A program made the position numbers and the translations under genes. Positions 45,835 through 54,572 of a stretch of 64,000 bases of DNA are shown piece by piece. The notes under the pieces are model-generated. The model searched no databases and was not told where the DNA came from. It saw nothing but the letters and a program-made list of their open reading frames with translations. Within the stretch, counting starts at the first letter, position 1, and each line of letters opens with the position of its first letter. Source of the stretch: a bacterium (GTDB lineage: Bacteria > Actinomycetota > Acidimicrobiia > Spongiisociales > Spongiisociaceae); assembly GCA_028820935.1 (NCBI GenBank), contig JAPPHZ010000042.1, positions 27,145 to 91,144 of the forward strand, given 5' to 3'.

Positions 45835-47409
45835 ATGGTACTCGTCGCCGTCCGAACGCGGGCGGAATCGACACCGGAGATCTTCGCCGGAGACGCCGGT
45901 CCATTACAGGAAGCCATCAACTTGATTCCAGCCTCCACAGCTCGGCACTTGGGCGGTCACCTACACGGCCGGCATAGGGCAGACGTACTTGTGGTCGGCG
46001 GCGGAACGGCGGGCTTTGTCGCGGCCACCGCTGCGGCCAGGAACGGCGCCGAAACCATCCTCGTGGAGTACCTGCCCTTCCTGGGCGGAACTCATGGCGG
46101 CGGAGCCATGGTGATGGGGACCATCGGCTTCCGGCCCACCGGGGAGAGCAGCCACCGGGTCGACGCGGCCGGCCAGCTCATGGTGGGTGGCATCCCCTTG
46201 GAGTACTACGACCGGATGCTGGCGGCGCGAGCCACGTCCGGAGACCCCGGCGATCCCAGCAACGCCTGGCCGAAGGACCTGGAGATCAGCAAGGTCGTCA
46301 TAGAGGAGATGGTCACCGAAGCCGGGGCGGACATCTGGTTCATGACCCAGCTGGTGGACGTTATCGTCGACGACGGAGCCGTGGTGGGCGCCCTGGTGAC
46401 CAGGGGAGGCGGGTTGGTCCGAGTCGATACCGGGATCATCATCGACGCCAGCGGTGACGGAGTCGCCGCGGTCCAGGCGGGCGCGGGATACGAGGTGGGA
46501 CGACCCAGCGACAACAAGGCCGAGGCCGCCACCCTCTACTTCGAGATGGCGGGTATTGACCTCGGAAGACTCCTCGATCATCTCGCCGATCACCCCGAGG
46601 ACATCAGCCACCACCACCGAAATCGTGGGGTCTCGGCCACCACCCTGCGGCGCGACTGGGAGGCCGGCGGTCCCTTCGTGGTCCGTCTCGGCGTCAACTA
46701 CGCCCCGGGGAGGGAAGCCGGTCTACTTCCCACGCCCGTGGGAGCGGAACACTCCGCCCACACCGACCCCAGCCTGGGGACCTTCTGGATGCACTGGCGG
46801 GACGGGCGGTGGGTGGCCTCGTCCTTCTCCGTCAATATGGACACCACCTACGGTCTCGATCCGAGGGACCGCGACGCATACGACGACGCGCTGGTGGCAA
46901 CGCGCCGGTTCGTCCTGGACATGGTGCGCTACTACCAGGCCAACGCTCCCGGTTTCGAGGACGCATATCTGCTGAGGTTCGGGACGTTGCTAGGGGTCCG
47001 GGAAGGTCCACGAATCCTCGGCCGGTACCTGCTGACCGCAGACGACGTGGCCACCGCTTCCGACTTCCCCGACGCCGTAGGGCGGTGCGGGGTCCGGGTG
47101 GACATCCACCCCGAGGACCCGGGGGGGCGGGAGTTCCTCCTCACGGACGTGGGCGGGGACCGGGGCTGGTACCAGATCCCCTACCGGGTCCTGGTCGCCG
47201 CCGATGTCGACGGCGTGATGATGGCCGGACGCAACATCTCGGCCGACCATATCGCCCACGGATCGGCCCGCCACCAGGTCACCTGTATGATGATCGGCCA
47301 GGCAGCGGGGACCGCCGCCGCCATCGCCGCCCGGCAGGGGGCGCCGCCCCACCACATCGACATCTCGCTACTCCAGTCCACCTTGAGGCGTCAGGGAGCG
47401 ATCATTTGA
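45835..47409 (+). CDS. FAD-dependent oxidoreductase (PF12831-like)
   Basis: A 524-residue flavoprotein. The dinucleotide-binding motif is DVLVVGGGTAGFVAATAAA at about 50-68, followed by ETILVEYLPFLGGTHGGG, where the Gly-rich turn after the Glu is typical of FAD-dependent oxidoreductases of this group. The C-terminal FAD contact is DGVMMAGRNISADHIAHGSAR and VTCMMIGQAAGTAAAIA. The start is uncertain: ATG at 45835 gives 49 poorly conserved residues before the FAD motif. It leads the plus-strand dehydrogenase/dehydratase series and is followed 30 bp later by an SDR. Confidence 0.83.
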   Translation: MVLVAVRTRAESTPEIFAGDAGPLQEAINLIPASTARHLGGHLHGRHRADVLVVGGGTAGFVAATAAARNGAETILVEYLPFLGGTHGGGAMVMGTIGFRPTGESSHRVDAAGQLMVGGIPLEYYDRMLAARATSGDPGDPSNAWPKDLEISKVVIEEMVTEAGADIWFMTQLVDVIVDDGAVVGALVTRGGGLVRVDTGIIIDASGDGVAAVQAGAGYEVGRPSDNKAEAATLYFEMAGIDLGRLLDHLADHPEDISHHHRNRGVSATTLRRDWEAGGPFVVRLGVNYAPGREAGLLPTPVGAEHSAHTDPSLGTFWMHWRDGRWVASSFSVNMDTTYGLDPRDRDAYDDALVATRRFVLDMVRYYQANAPGFEDAYLLRFGTLLGVREGPRILGRYLLTADDVATASDFPDAVGRCGVRVDIHPEDPGGREFLLTDVGGDRGWYQIPYRVLVAADVDGVMMAGRNISADHIAHGSARHQVTCMMIGQAAGTAAAIAARQGAPPHHIDISLLQSTLRRQGAII

Positions 47410-47439
47410 ACGGTTTCGGCTACACATACAAGTGTCCCC

Positions 47440-48240
47440 GTGCTGGGTGACCTGAGCGGTTGCACCGCGGTCGTGACCGGCGCAGGCGGCGGCCTCGGTC
47501 GGGCGATGGCCCTCGCCCTGGCCGAGTACGGCGCCCGGGTAGCCGTGACCGACCTGCACGAGCACCGGGCCCGTGAGACCGCCGACCTCCTGCCCGGCGA
47601 TCCGATGGCGCTCGATCTGGACGTCACCTCGCCCGAGTCCGTCTCGGCGGGCGCCAAGGCGGTTCTCGAGGCTTTCGGGCCACCGCACATACTGATCAAC
47701 AACGCCGGGGTCGCATCCGCCACCATGGGACGGGAGGGCGCCCGAGACCGCGACGAGGACTGGACCGCGGTCCTCTTGGTCAACATCCAGGGCACGGTGC
47801 GCTGTTGCGAGGCTTTTGTGCCGGGGATGAAGGAGCAGCGACGCGGCAAGATCATCAACGTCGGCTCGATGGCCGGCCACGCGGGCCGCCGGATCGGAGG
47901 CGCCTACGCCACGAGCAAGGCCGCCATCCTCCGATATACGAAGGGCCTAGCCATGGAGGTAGCGCCCTTCGGGATCAACGTGAACGCGGTCTGCCCGGGT
48001 GCGGTCTGGACCCCCCTCCAGGAACGGGGCATCGCCTACCGCCAGAGCCAGGACCCCGAACTCGCCGCTCGGGACCCGTACGAAGTGTTCACCTCCAACT
48101 ACGCAGAGACGATCCCGCTGGGAAGACCGCAGACCCCCGAGGAGGTCGGCGCGGCGGTGGTCTTCCTGGCGTCGAGGGCCGCCGACAGCATCACCGGGCA
48201 GTGCCTGCACGTGGATGGCGGCGCCATCCTCCGCGACTGA
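47440..48240 (+). CDS. Short-chain dehydrogenase/reductase (SDR) in sugar-acid cluster, first
   Basis: A 266-residue classical SDR: TGAGGGLGRAMA, NNAG in ILINNAGVA, Ser in NVGSMAGHAG and YATSK. The start is GTG at 47440 without a clear ribosome site, so coupling to the FAD gene is possible. It ends GQCLHVDGG as usual. By comparison with known sugar-acid routes it may oxidise a sugar or a keto-deoxy acid (inference). The enolase-superfamily gene follows 37 bp later. Confidence 0.88.
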   Translation: MLGDLSGCTAVVTGAGGGLGRAMALALAEYGARVAVTDLHEHRARETADLLPGDPMALDLDVTSPESVSAGAKAVLEAFGPPHILINNAGVASATMGREGARDRDEDWTAVLLVNIQGTVRCCEAFVPGMKEQRRGKIINVGSMAGHAGRRIGGAYATSKAAILRYTKGLAMEVAPFGINVNAVCPGAVWTPLQERGIAYRQSQDPELAARDPYEVFTSNYAETIPLGRPQTPEEVGAAVVFLASRAADSITGQCLHVDGGAILRD

Positions 48241-48277
48241 CCATGAGCGGTTGCGCCATCACGGAGCAGGTTGCCCG

Positions 48278-49399
48278 ATGAAAACAGTGGGGCTTCGGTT
48301 CTCGTCCTACCGGTGGCAGCGGCCCCGGCCCATCCACAACGGGCTGTTCACGTACTCGGAAGCGTGTGTTGGTCTTGTCGAAATCGAGACCGACGAGGGC
48401 ATCACTGGTTTCGGGCTGACCACCGATCCGCTGATCGAGAACGGGAACCTGATCATCTCGGAGACGATCCGTACCCTGGCCCCGGTAATCCTCGGGCAGG
48501 ATCCGCTGCGCAACGAACTGATCTGGTGCGACCTGTGGCGTCCCAAGCTGATCGGGCGGCGTGGCCTCACTACCCGAGCGATCAGCGCGGTGGACATCGC
48601 TCTGTGGGACATCAAGGCCAAGGTGGCCGGATTGCCGCTCCACATCCTTCTGGGCGGCTACCAGGAGCGGATCCCCGGCTACGTCGCCGGTGGTTACTAC
48701 GAGGAGGGAAAGGGCATCGACGAACTCCAGGAGGAGGTGTCCGGGTACGTCAAGCTCGGCGCCAGGGCGATCAAGATGAAGATCGGAGGCCTGCGGGTCC
48801 GCGAGGACGTGGAGCGGGTGGCCGCCGTGCGGGACGCGGTGGGGCCCGACACCGACATAATGCTGGACGCCAACGGCGCGTACACCGTGTTCGACGCCGT
48901 CAAGGTCGCCCGGGCACTCGAGCCGCTCGACATCTTCTGGTTCGAGGAGCCCATCCATCCGGAGGACTACGAGGGCCTGGCCCGGGTGTCCGCCAGCACC
49001 ACCATCCCCATCGCAGCCGGGGAGAACGAGTATACGAAGCACGGCTTCCGGGACCTGATAGAGCGGACCGGAGTGAGCATCCTCAACGCCGACGCCCAGA
49101 TACTGGGAGGGATCACCGAGTTCATGAAGGTCGCCGCCATCGCGCAGGCCCACAACATCCCGATCGCCCCACACGGGCACCCGCACATCCACACACCGCT
49201 GGTGGCGGCCATCCCGAACGGTCTGATAATCGAGTACTACCCATCTTCGGTGGTGCCGGGGGCGAGCGCCATGCTGCGTAGGACGGTCAGCTTCAACGCC
49301 GACGGATACGTCCGGCCGCTAGGGGAACCAGGCCTCGGGATCGACATCAACCCCGACGTGCCGAGCGAGCCGCACTTCGAGATGCGGCTCCCGATCTGA
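48278..49399 (+). CDS. Enolase-superfamily dehydratase/racemase (mandelate racemase type) 1
   Basis: A 373-residue protein with complete enolase-superfamily chemistry: K166/K168 in IKMKIGG, metal ligands D197 in LDANGAY, E223 in FEEPIHPED and E249 in AGENEY, and general base H299 in APHGHPH. The KxK plus His pattern fits the mandelate racemase subgroup, most of whose members dehydrate sugar acids to 2-keto-3-deoxy acids. The ATG at 48278 gives normal length; frames from 47999 overlap the SDR. Substrate likely an aldonate, not determined. Confidence 0.88.
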   Translation: MKTVGLRFSSYRWQRPRPIHNGLFTYSEACVGLVEIETDEGITGFGLTTDPLIENGNLIISETIRTLAPVILGQDPLRNELIWCDLWRPKLIGRRGLTTRAISAVDIALWDIKAKVAGLPLHILLGGYQERIPGYVAGGYYEEGKGIDELQEEVSGYVKLGARAIKMKIGGLRVREDVERVAAVRDAVGPDTDIMLDANGAYTVFDAVKVARALEPLDIFWFEEPIHPEDYEGLARVSASTTIPIAAGENEYTKHGFRDLIERTGVSILNADAQILGGITEFMKVAAIAQAHNIPIAPHGHPHIHTPLVAAIPNGLIIEYYPSSVVPGASAMLRRTVSFNADGYVRPLGEPGLGIDINPDVPSEPHFEMRLPI

Positions 49400-49435
49400 G
49401 GGGGCCGCCCGACTGGCTCGAGATGAGGTGTGAGC

Positions 49436-50566
49436 ATGGCTGATCGGATCGAACGCATCGGGGTGAGGATCGTCTCGGTCCCCCTGCCGGCGCCCGTGGC
49501 CTGGTCCAACGTGAAGGTCACCGAGCGCGAGTACGTACTGGTGTGGATACGGACGGCCGATGGGGGGACCGGCCTGGGTTTCACCGTCGGGTCGCGATTC
49601 CGTGGGGGCGCCACCGTGATCCGGTCGGCAATAGAGAATGCCCTGACTCCGGTGATCGTGGGGCGGGACCCGACAGAGATCGAACGCCTTTGGGAGGAGA
49701 TGTCCTTCGAGACGTTGCTGCTGGGCGCCCGGGGAGCGGTCACCCGTGGCCTGTCGGCGGTCGACATCGCCCTGTGGGACCTGCTCGCCAGGCGGGCGGG
49801 CCTACCCCTGTGCGACCTCCTGGGAAGGTACCGGCTCCGGGTGCCCGCATACGCCAGCGGCGGTTACTACTACCACGACGACCCGGAGCAGGACCTCGAG
49901 AACCTCGAGGAGGAGGTGCGCCGGCATGTCGATCTGGGCTTCGGGGCCGTCAAGATCAAGATCGGTCGGCTCCCGATCCGCGACGACCTGCGGCGGGTCG
50001 AACGGGTACTCGAGGCGGTCGGACCGGACGTGAAGGTGGCGGTCGACTGCAACCACGCCTGGGCAGACGCATCCAGCGCCATCCGCGACCTGCGGCTCCT
50101 GGACGATCTGGGACTGTGGTGGATCGAGGAGCCGGTCCTGCCCGACCGGATGAAGGCCTCGGCCCGGATCGCGGCGGCGTTGGCCACCCCCGTGGCGACG
50201 GGGGAGATCGAGGCCGGGCTGGCGTCCTTCCAGCGCCTGATCGACACCGGCGCCGCCGACATCCTCCAACCCGACGCCACGGTTGTGGGCGGGATCACGG
50301 AATGGGTGAAGATCGCCCACGCCGCCGAGGCGCAGGACATCGTCCTGGCCCCGCACTGGGTTCCGGACATACACGTCCACCTCGGCGCGGCCACACCCAA
50401 CGTCGAGGTGCTCGAGTACTTCCACGCCGGAGTCGGGGTTCTCAACTTCGAGACTCTCCTCGAGAAGACCCTCGGATTCGAGAACGGCGAACTCCTCGTT
50501 CCTCCCCGCCCGGGACACGGGATACGGCTCGATCAGGACGCGGTGGACAGATTCGAGGTGAAGTGA
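49436..50566 (+). CDS. Enolase-superfamily dehydratase/racemase (mandelate racemase type) 2
   Basis: A 376-residue relative of the preceding gene with the same residues: K173/K175 in VKIKIGR, D204 in VDCNHAW, E231 in IEEPVLPD, E257 in TGEIEAG and H307 in APHWVPDIH. GAGGTG lies 6 bases before the ATG at 49436, which is preferred over the GTG at 49430. Sequence outside the active site differs clearly from copy 1, so they probably act on different acids. Stop and next start overlap by one base (TGATG). Confidence 0.88.
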   Translation: MADRIERIGVRIVSVPLPAPVAWSNVKVTEREYVLVWIRTADGGTGLGFTVGSRFRGGATVIRSAIENALTPVIVGRDPTEIERLWEEMSFETLLLGARGAVTRGLSAVDIALWDLLARRAGLPLCDLLGRYRLRVPAYASGGYYYHDDPEQDLENLEEEVRRHVDLGFGAVKIKIGRLPIRDDLRRVERVLEAVGPDVKVAVDCNHAWADASSAIRDLRLLDDLGLWWIEEPVLPDRMKASARIAAALATPVATGEIEAGLASFQRLIDTGAADILQPDATVVGGITEWVKIAHAAEAQDIVLAPHWVPDIHVHLGAATPNVEVLEYFHAGVGVLNFETLLEKTLGFENGELLVPPRPGHGIRLDQDAVDRFEVK

Positions 50567-51348
50567 TGACGGATTGGGGTCTGGCGGGAAGCGTGGCCCT
50601 GGTGACAGGCGCCGCCGGTGGCATCGGGCAGGCCATCGCCGACCGCCTCGCCGAGGCGGGGGCACGGGTCTATGCGAGCGACATGACGCCCGACGGGGTG
50701 GATGTGGGCGAAAGCGGCCTGATCGTTCCCGTCGGGTTGGACGTGACGGACCGGCAGGCCGTCCGCCGGACGATGGAGCGGATCGTCGAGGAGTCCGGGA
50801 GGCTGGACGTTCTCGTCAATAACGCCGGCCTCATCCGGGCAGCCGGCCTGTTCGAATTGACCGAGGCCGACTGGGACATGACGCTCGATGTCAACGCCAA
50901 AGGGCTGCTGTTCTGCACGCAGGCCGCGGCCGAGGTCATGCGATCGTCGGGGGACCCGGGCCCTGCCGGTCGGTCGATCGTGAATATCGGCTCCACCGCC
51001 GGGCGGGACGGGCGGACCATGTCACCTCCCTACGCCGCCAGCAAGGCAGCGGTCGTCAATATCACCCGCTCGACCGCCCGCATCCTCGCGCCGGACGGCA
51101 TCCGGGTGAACGCGGTCTGCCCCGGCGTCGTCGACACGGCTTTCAATGCCCGGTTGGGCGAGCAGTTCGCTCCCGCCGAGGGAATGGACCCGCGGGCATG
51201 GGTCTTGAGACGGGCTGAACCCATTCCGATGGGTCGGCTCGCGGATCCCGACGAGGTGGCAACCGTCGTGCGGTTCCTGACGTCCACGTATGCCTCTTAC
51301 GTGACAGGACAGTCGCTCAACGTCGACGGCGGCCTTCTGATGAACTAG
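50566..51348 (+). CDS. Short-chain dehydrogenase/reductase (SDR) in sugar-acid cluster, second
   Basis: A 260-residue classical SDR: TGAAGGIGQAIA, NNAGLI, NIGSTAGRDG and the YAASK catalytic pair; the ending GQSLNVDGGLLMN is complete. Its ATG overlaps the upstream dehydratase stop as TGATG, so translation is coupled. A 2-keto-3-deoxy acid dehydrogenase would fit the position behind a dehydratase, but this is inference. The next SDR starts 16 bp on. Confidence 0.89.
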   Translation: MTDWGLAGSVALVTGAAGGIGQAIADRLAEAGARVYASDMTPDGVDVGESGLIVPVGLDVTDRQAVRRTMERIVEESGRLDVLVNNAGLIRAAGLFELTEADWDMTLDVNAKGLLFCTQAAAEVMRSSGDPGPAGRSIVNIGSTAGRDGRTMSPPYAASKAAVVNITRSTARILAPDGIRVNAVCPGVVDTAFNARLGEQFAPAEGMDPRAWVLRRAEPIPMGRLADPDEVATVVRFLTSTYASYVTGQSLNVDGGLLMN

Positions 51349-51364
51349 TGGTTACCGTTGGCCC

Positions 51365-52120
51365 ATGGATGGGATCGCCGGCAAGGTAGCCATCGTCACG
51401 GGTGCGGCCATGGGTATCGGCGCCCGGATTACCGAATTGCTCGTGCAGTCCGGTGCGAGCGTGGTGGCCGGCGACATCGCCCACGATGAACTCACCACGC
51501 GGTTCGGCCGCGCCGAGAGCGTGCGGATATGCCGGTCCGACGTTCGGCAACGATCCGATTGCGAAGCGCTCACTGCTGCTGCCATCGACCTGCACGACCG
51601 CGTCGATGTCCTGATCAACAACGCCGGAATCACCATACGAGCACCGCTTCCGGACACCACTGACGAGCTATGGGACAAGGTGCTGCAGACCAACCTGGCC
51701 AGCGCCTTCTATATGGCCCGAGCGGTCGTCCCCACCATGCGGGCGCACGGCGGTGGAGCGATCGTCAACATCGCATCGATCAACGCCATCCGCGGCAACC
51801 TGGGACTCACCGCCTACGGCGCCTCCAAGGGCGGCATGACGGGGATGACCCGGGTCATGGCCATGGAACTGGCCCCTGACAACATCCGGGTGAACGCCTT
51901 GTGTCCCGGGACCGTGGACACACCGATGACCGGCCAGTACTTGGCGTCCGTCGACAACGCGGAGGCGACCACGGAGATGCTGGTGGCCAAGCACCCGCTG
52001 GGTCGTATCGCCACGGCCGACGACGTTGCCTGGGCTGCCCTGTTCCTGGCATCGGACAGGGCATCGTTCATCACAGGTGTGTCGCTGCCTATCGACGGCG
52101 GTCGCCACCTGGGCAGATGA
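51365..52120 (+). CDS. Short-chain dehydrogenase/reductase (SDR) in sugar-acid cluster, third
   Basis: A 251-residue classical SDR: TGAAMGIGARIT, NNAGIT, NIASINAIRG and the YGASK pair. The ending GVSLPIDGGRHLGR is family-like. No strong ribosome site, so it may be coupled to the gene 16 bp upstream. It belongs to the same transcript as the zinc alcohol dehydrogenase 45 bp downstream. Confidence 0.88.
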   Translation: MDGIAGKVAIVTGAAMGIGARITELLVQSGASVVAGDIAHDELTTRFGRAESVRICRSDVRQRSDCEALTAAAIDLHDRVDVLINNAGITIRAPLPDTTDELWDKVLQTNLASAFYMARAVVPTMRAHGGGAIVNIASINAIRGNLGLTAYGASKGGMTGMTRVMAMELAPDNIRVNALCPGTVDTPMTGQYLASVDNAEATTEMLVAKHPLGRIATADDVAWAALFLASDRASFITGVSLPIDGGRHLGR

Positions 52121-52165
52121 AGATCCCATAGACGGACGGCTTGAGCAGGTGAGAGGAGCAAGATC

Positions 52166-53200
52166 ATGACGCGGATGCGAGCCATCGTTTTCGGGGACGA
52201 CCGGACTATCCGGCTTGAGGAGGTCCCGATTCCCGAGGTGGGGCCCGCCGACGTGCTGCTGCGCCCCCACTTCTGCGGGGTTTGCGGAACCGACCTCCAC
52301 GCTCCTTCTATGACCGCCCCCTTCCGCTCGGGCGTCGTCATGGGGCACGAGTTCTCGGGCGAGGTCGTGGCGACTGGCGAGCAAGTCCGGGGATGGGAGC
52401 CTGGCACGCGGGTGGTGGTGAACCCAAACGGGAACCTCTGCGGGGCGTGCGGGGCCTGCCGGGACGCCAGGTTCAACCTGTGCCGCTCGGCCGTGATGGA
52501 GAACGGGATCGGGATCCGGCACGACGGTGGTATGGCGGAGTTCGTAACGGTCGACCCGAAGGTCCTCCACCGCTTACCCGATACGGTCAGTTCGGAACAG
52601 GGCGCCTTCGTCGAACCGCTGGCGACCGCGCTACGTGCGGTGCGACGCTCCCGCTTCCGGCTCGGAAGCTCCGCGGCCGTGATCGGGACCGGTCCCGTCG
52701 GCCTGCTCGTCGTCCAGGCCCTGCGACACGCCGGCGCCGCGACCGTTACCGCCATCGAACTCTCGGCCTTCCGGCGCCAGGCCGCCGTGGGCCTCGGGGC
52801 CGACCTCGCGCTCGATCCCGAGACGGAGCCACCGAACGACCTGTTCGGAACGGAACTCGAACCGCCCGAGTTCGTCTTCGAGTGCTCCGGAGCCCAGGGC
52901 ACCCTCGAACTCGCAGTCGACATCGTGCGCTACGGCGGACGGGTCGCCCTCACGGGTCTCCCCTCTCGCCCCGTCGAGGTGACCGCCACGACGGTGATCG
53001 GCAAGGAGGTCGAGGTCGTCGGAAGCATCATCTACGTCGAGGAGTTTCCCCTCGCCATCGACCTTCTCGCCAAGGGGGCGTTCGACATCGAGAGCCTTAT
53101 CTCCATGGTCCTCCCGATAGCTCGCTTCGACGAAGCCTTCGATGCCCTAGCCAACCCCGTCTCAACCCTGAAGGTGTTACTCCATCCCGTGCAGAGCTGA
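52166..53200 (+). CDS. Zinc-dependent alcohol/polyol dehydrogenase (sorbitol/threonine dehydrogenase type)
   Basis: A 344-residue MDR enzyme. Catalytic zinc: CGVCGTDLHAP and GHEFSGEVV; structural zinc: CGACGACRDARFNLC; Rossmann motif GTGPVGLLVVQAL. Length and the GTDLH motif fit sorbitol, L-threonine or galactitol-type dehydrogenases. GAGGAGC precedes the ATG. Last gene of the plus-strand sugar block; a MITE-like element follows. Confidence 0.9.
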   Translation: MTRMRAIVFGDDRTIRLEEVPIPEVGPADVLLRPHFCGVCGTDLHAPSMTAPFRSGVVMGHEFSGEVVATGEQVRGWEPGTRVVVNPNGNLCGACGACRDARFNLCRSAVMENGIGIRHDGGMAEFVTVDPKVLHRLPDTVSSEQGAFVEPLATALRAVRRSRFRLGSSAAVIGTGPVGLLVVQALRHAGAATVTAIELSAFRRQAAVGLGADLALDPETEPPNDLFGTELEPPEFVFECSGAQGTLELAVDIVRYGGRVALTGLPSRPVEVTATTVIGKEVEVVGSIIYVEEFPLAIDLLAKGAFDIESLISMVLPIARFDEAFDALANPVSTLKVLLHPVQS

Positions 53201-53323
53201 GCTTGACCGACCTCTGCAGGCCGGAATGACGGCAGCCGCACTCGAACGGTAAGACTGACACCGGATACACAATCAATTCAATACTGACTGCCGATCACTA
53301 GCCGGTGGCTACCAACTAATCAA

Positions 53324-53424
53324 CTAGGAGCATGCTGAAAGACGGAATGGGTCGGCCCGCCAGCCTCGACCTGGTCAGCTGCCGGCGATGGCGTGCCAAC
53401 TGGACAATTTCAGCACACTCCTAG
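53324..53424. mobile_element. 101-bp MITE-like element with imperfect terminal inverted repeats
   Basis: CTAGGAGCATGCTGAAA (53324-53340) and TTTCAGCACACTCCTAG (53408-53424) are inverted repeats matching at 15 of 17 positions. The interior has no gene. The outermost CTAG on both ends may be a target duplication, leaving 13-bp terminal repeats. Size and structure suggest a non-autonomous relic of an insertion sequence; I cannot name the family. Its right end supplies the TAG stop of the cyclase gene. Confidence 0.55.
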
Positions 53425-54371
53425 ACCATGGCGATGGGCCGCATGGCGAACCCGCCGGTGATGCCTCGCAGCTTCGGCAGTAGCGCCACGTAGCAGAACT
53501 CGTACTTCCGGTCCGCAGCCAACTGCTCGAGGTAGTGCAGTTCGGCGATGTGGACTCCGTGCTCCACCAGCAGGTATTCATGGACAGGGTGCCAGCTGTC
53601 CCCATCCACCGCCGGGAACACTTCCAGCATCGAGGTGTCACTGCCCACGAGGATCGAGCCGTGGTTCTCGATCAGCCATCGGGCAGCCGCCAGGTTCAGC
53701 CCGGAGGTGTCCGGGCCTCTCAGCTTCTCGTGATCGGAGCCGGCCTCGCCCCACGATCCGAGCGATCCGGTTCTGATCAGCACGACATCTCCGACCCGGA
53801 ACTCCACCTGCTGGCTGGCGGCCGCGGCCTGCAGATCCTCCGGACCGATGGCCGTTCCTGGCGGCAGGACATCAACTCCGTGCAGGGAGGCGATGTCGAG
53901 CAGCACCCCGCGGGCGACTATCGGAGGTGTCGTGTCGGCGCTTGCCTTGCGGGGGCCGAAGTCCCCACCGTCCTCCGACCACATGTAGCCGTTGTACCAC
54001 TGGTCGTCGGCGCCGGTTGTGAGGTGGCCGAGCCCGTCTATGTGGGTCCCGATGTGATCCGAGCAGATGACGAGGCCCGAGATGAACGCCATCTCCTTGG
54101 TGTTCGTAGACGGATCGAGCATCGGGATATCCTGCTGCCGTTTGGCCAGTGCCGGCGTGCGGAAGGACGCTATCTCGGTCGATGGATGGACCGGCGAACG
54201 GAACGATGACCGGTCGACCACAAGCCCTAGGTCGTATATACGACCCTCGGATACAAGGGCCAGTGCCTCCAACACGGAAGGGGGCGAGATGCCGTTGAGC
54301 GCCCCGACCTCGTCGGCGTCGCCCCACGACCAGCCCCACCCAACGCCTTTGCGCCAGCCCCGCACCGTCAT
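53421..54371 (-). CDS. Cyclase-family (kynurenine formamidase-like) metal hydrolase
   Basis: A 316-residue protein with the family metal motif HIGTHIDGLGH (HxGTHxDxPxH type). The N-terminal GWSWGDADEVGALN and the late TSGLNLAAARWLI and HIAELHYLEQL segments also fit. Members hydrolyse N-formylkynurenine, cyclic ketones or lactones. An in-frame GTG at 54410 has no workable ribosome site; the ATG at 54371 overlaps the stop of a short upstream frame and is preferred. The stop codon lies within the right repeat of the MITE-like element, so the C-terminus may have been reshaped by insertion. Confidence 0.83.
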   Translation of the reverse strand: MTVRGWRKGVGWGWSWGDADEVGALNGISPPSVLEALALVSEGRIYDLGLVVDRSSFRSPVHPSTEIASFRTPALAKRQQDIPMLDPSTNTKEMAFISGLVICSDHIGTHIDGLGHLTTGADDQWYNGYMWSEDGGDFGPRKASADTTPPIVARGVLLDIASLHGVDVLPPGTAIGPEDLQAAAASQQVEFRVGDVVLIRTGSLGSWGEAGSDHEKLRGPDTSGLNLAAARWLIENHGSILVGSDTSMLEVFPAVDGDSWHPVHEYLLVEHGVHIAELHYLEQLAADRKYEFCYVALLPKLRGITGGFAMRPIAMV

Positions 54372-54400
54372 GCGGAGAGGGCGCCCGGAAGGTTGTCCAT
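54368..54400 (-). CDS. Putative 10-residue upstream leader frame coupled to cyclase gene
   Basis: GGAGGTGGGAACAG places a strong ribosome site 8-9 bases before an ATG at 54400. The frame encodes MDNLPGALSA and stops at a TGA that overlaps the cyclase start (ATGA). Coupling, or a leader controlling the cyclase, is possible. A frameshift in the sequence is an alternative. Confidence 0.35.
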   Translation of the reverse strand: MDNLPGALSA

Positions 54401-54572
54401 CTGTTCCCACCTCCAGACTCGGGGAGCTTCACGCTTCTACGTCTCAGAACCGACGGTAGTTCGATTCCCTCGACAAGGAAGGCCTTCCCGGCGGACCCAT
54501 CGCCGACGCCGTCGCGCCGGCCCCCGCGCCGTGTGGAACGTGGGGGCCGGGTAGCGGCCGGGTTGTCTGCGG

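Noticed and set aside
54372..54410. GTG at 54410 as start of the cyclase gene
   Set aside because: GGAG is directly adjacent to the GTG, leaving no spacing, and the added residues do not resemble family N-termini.
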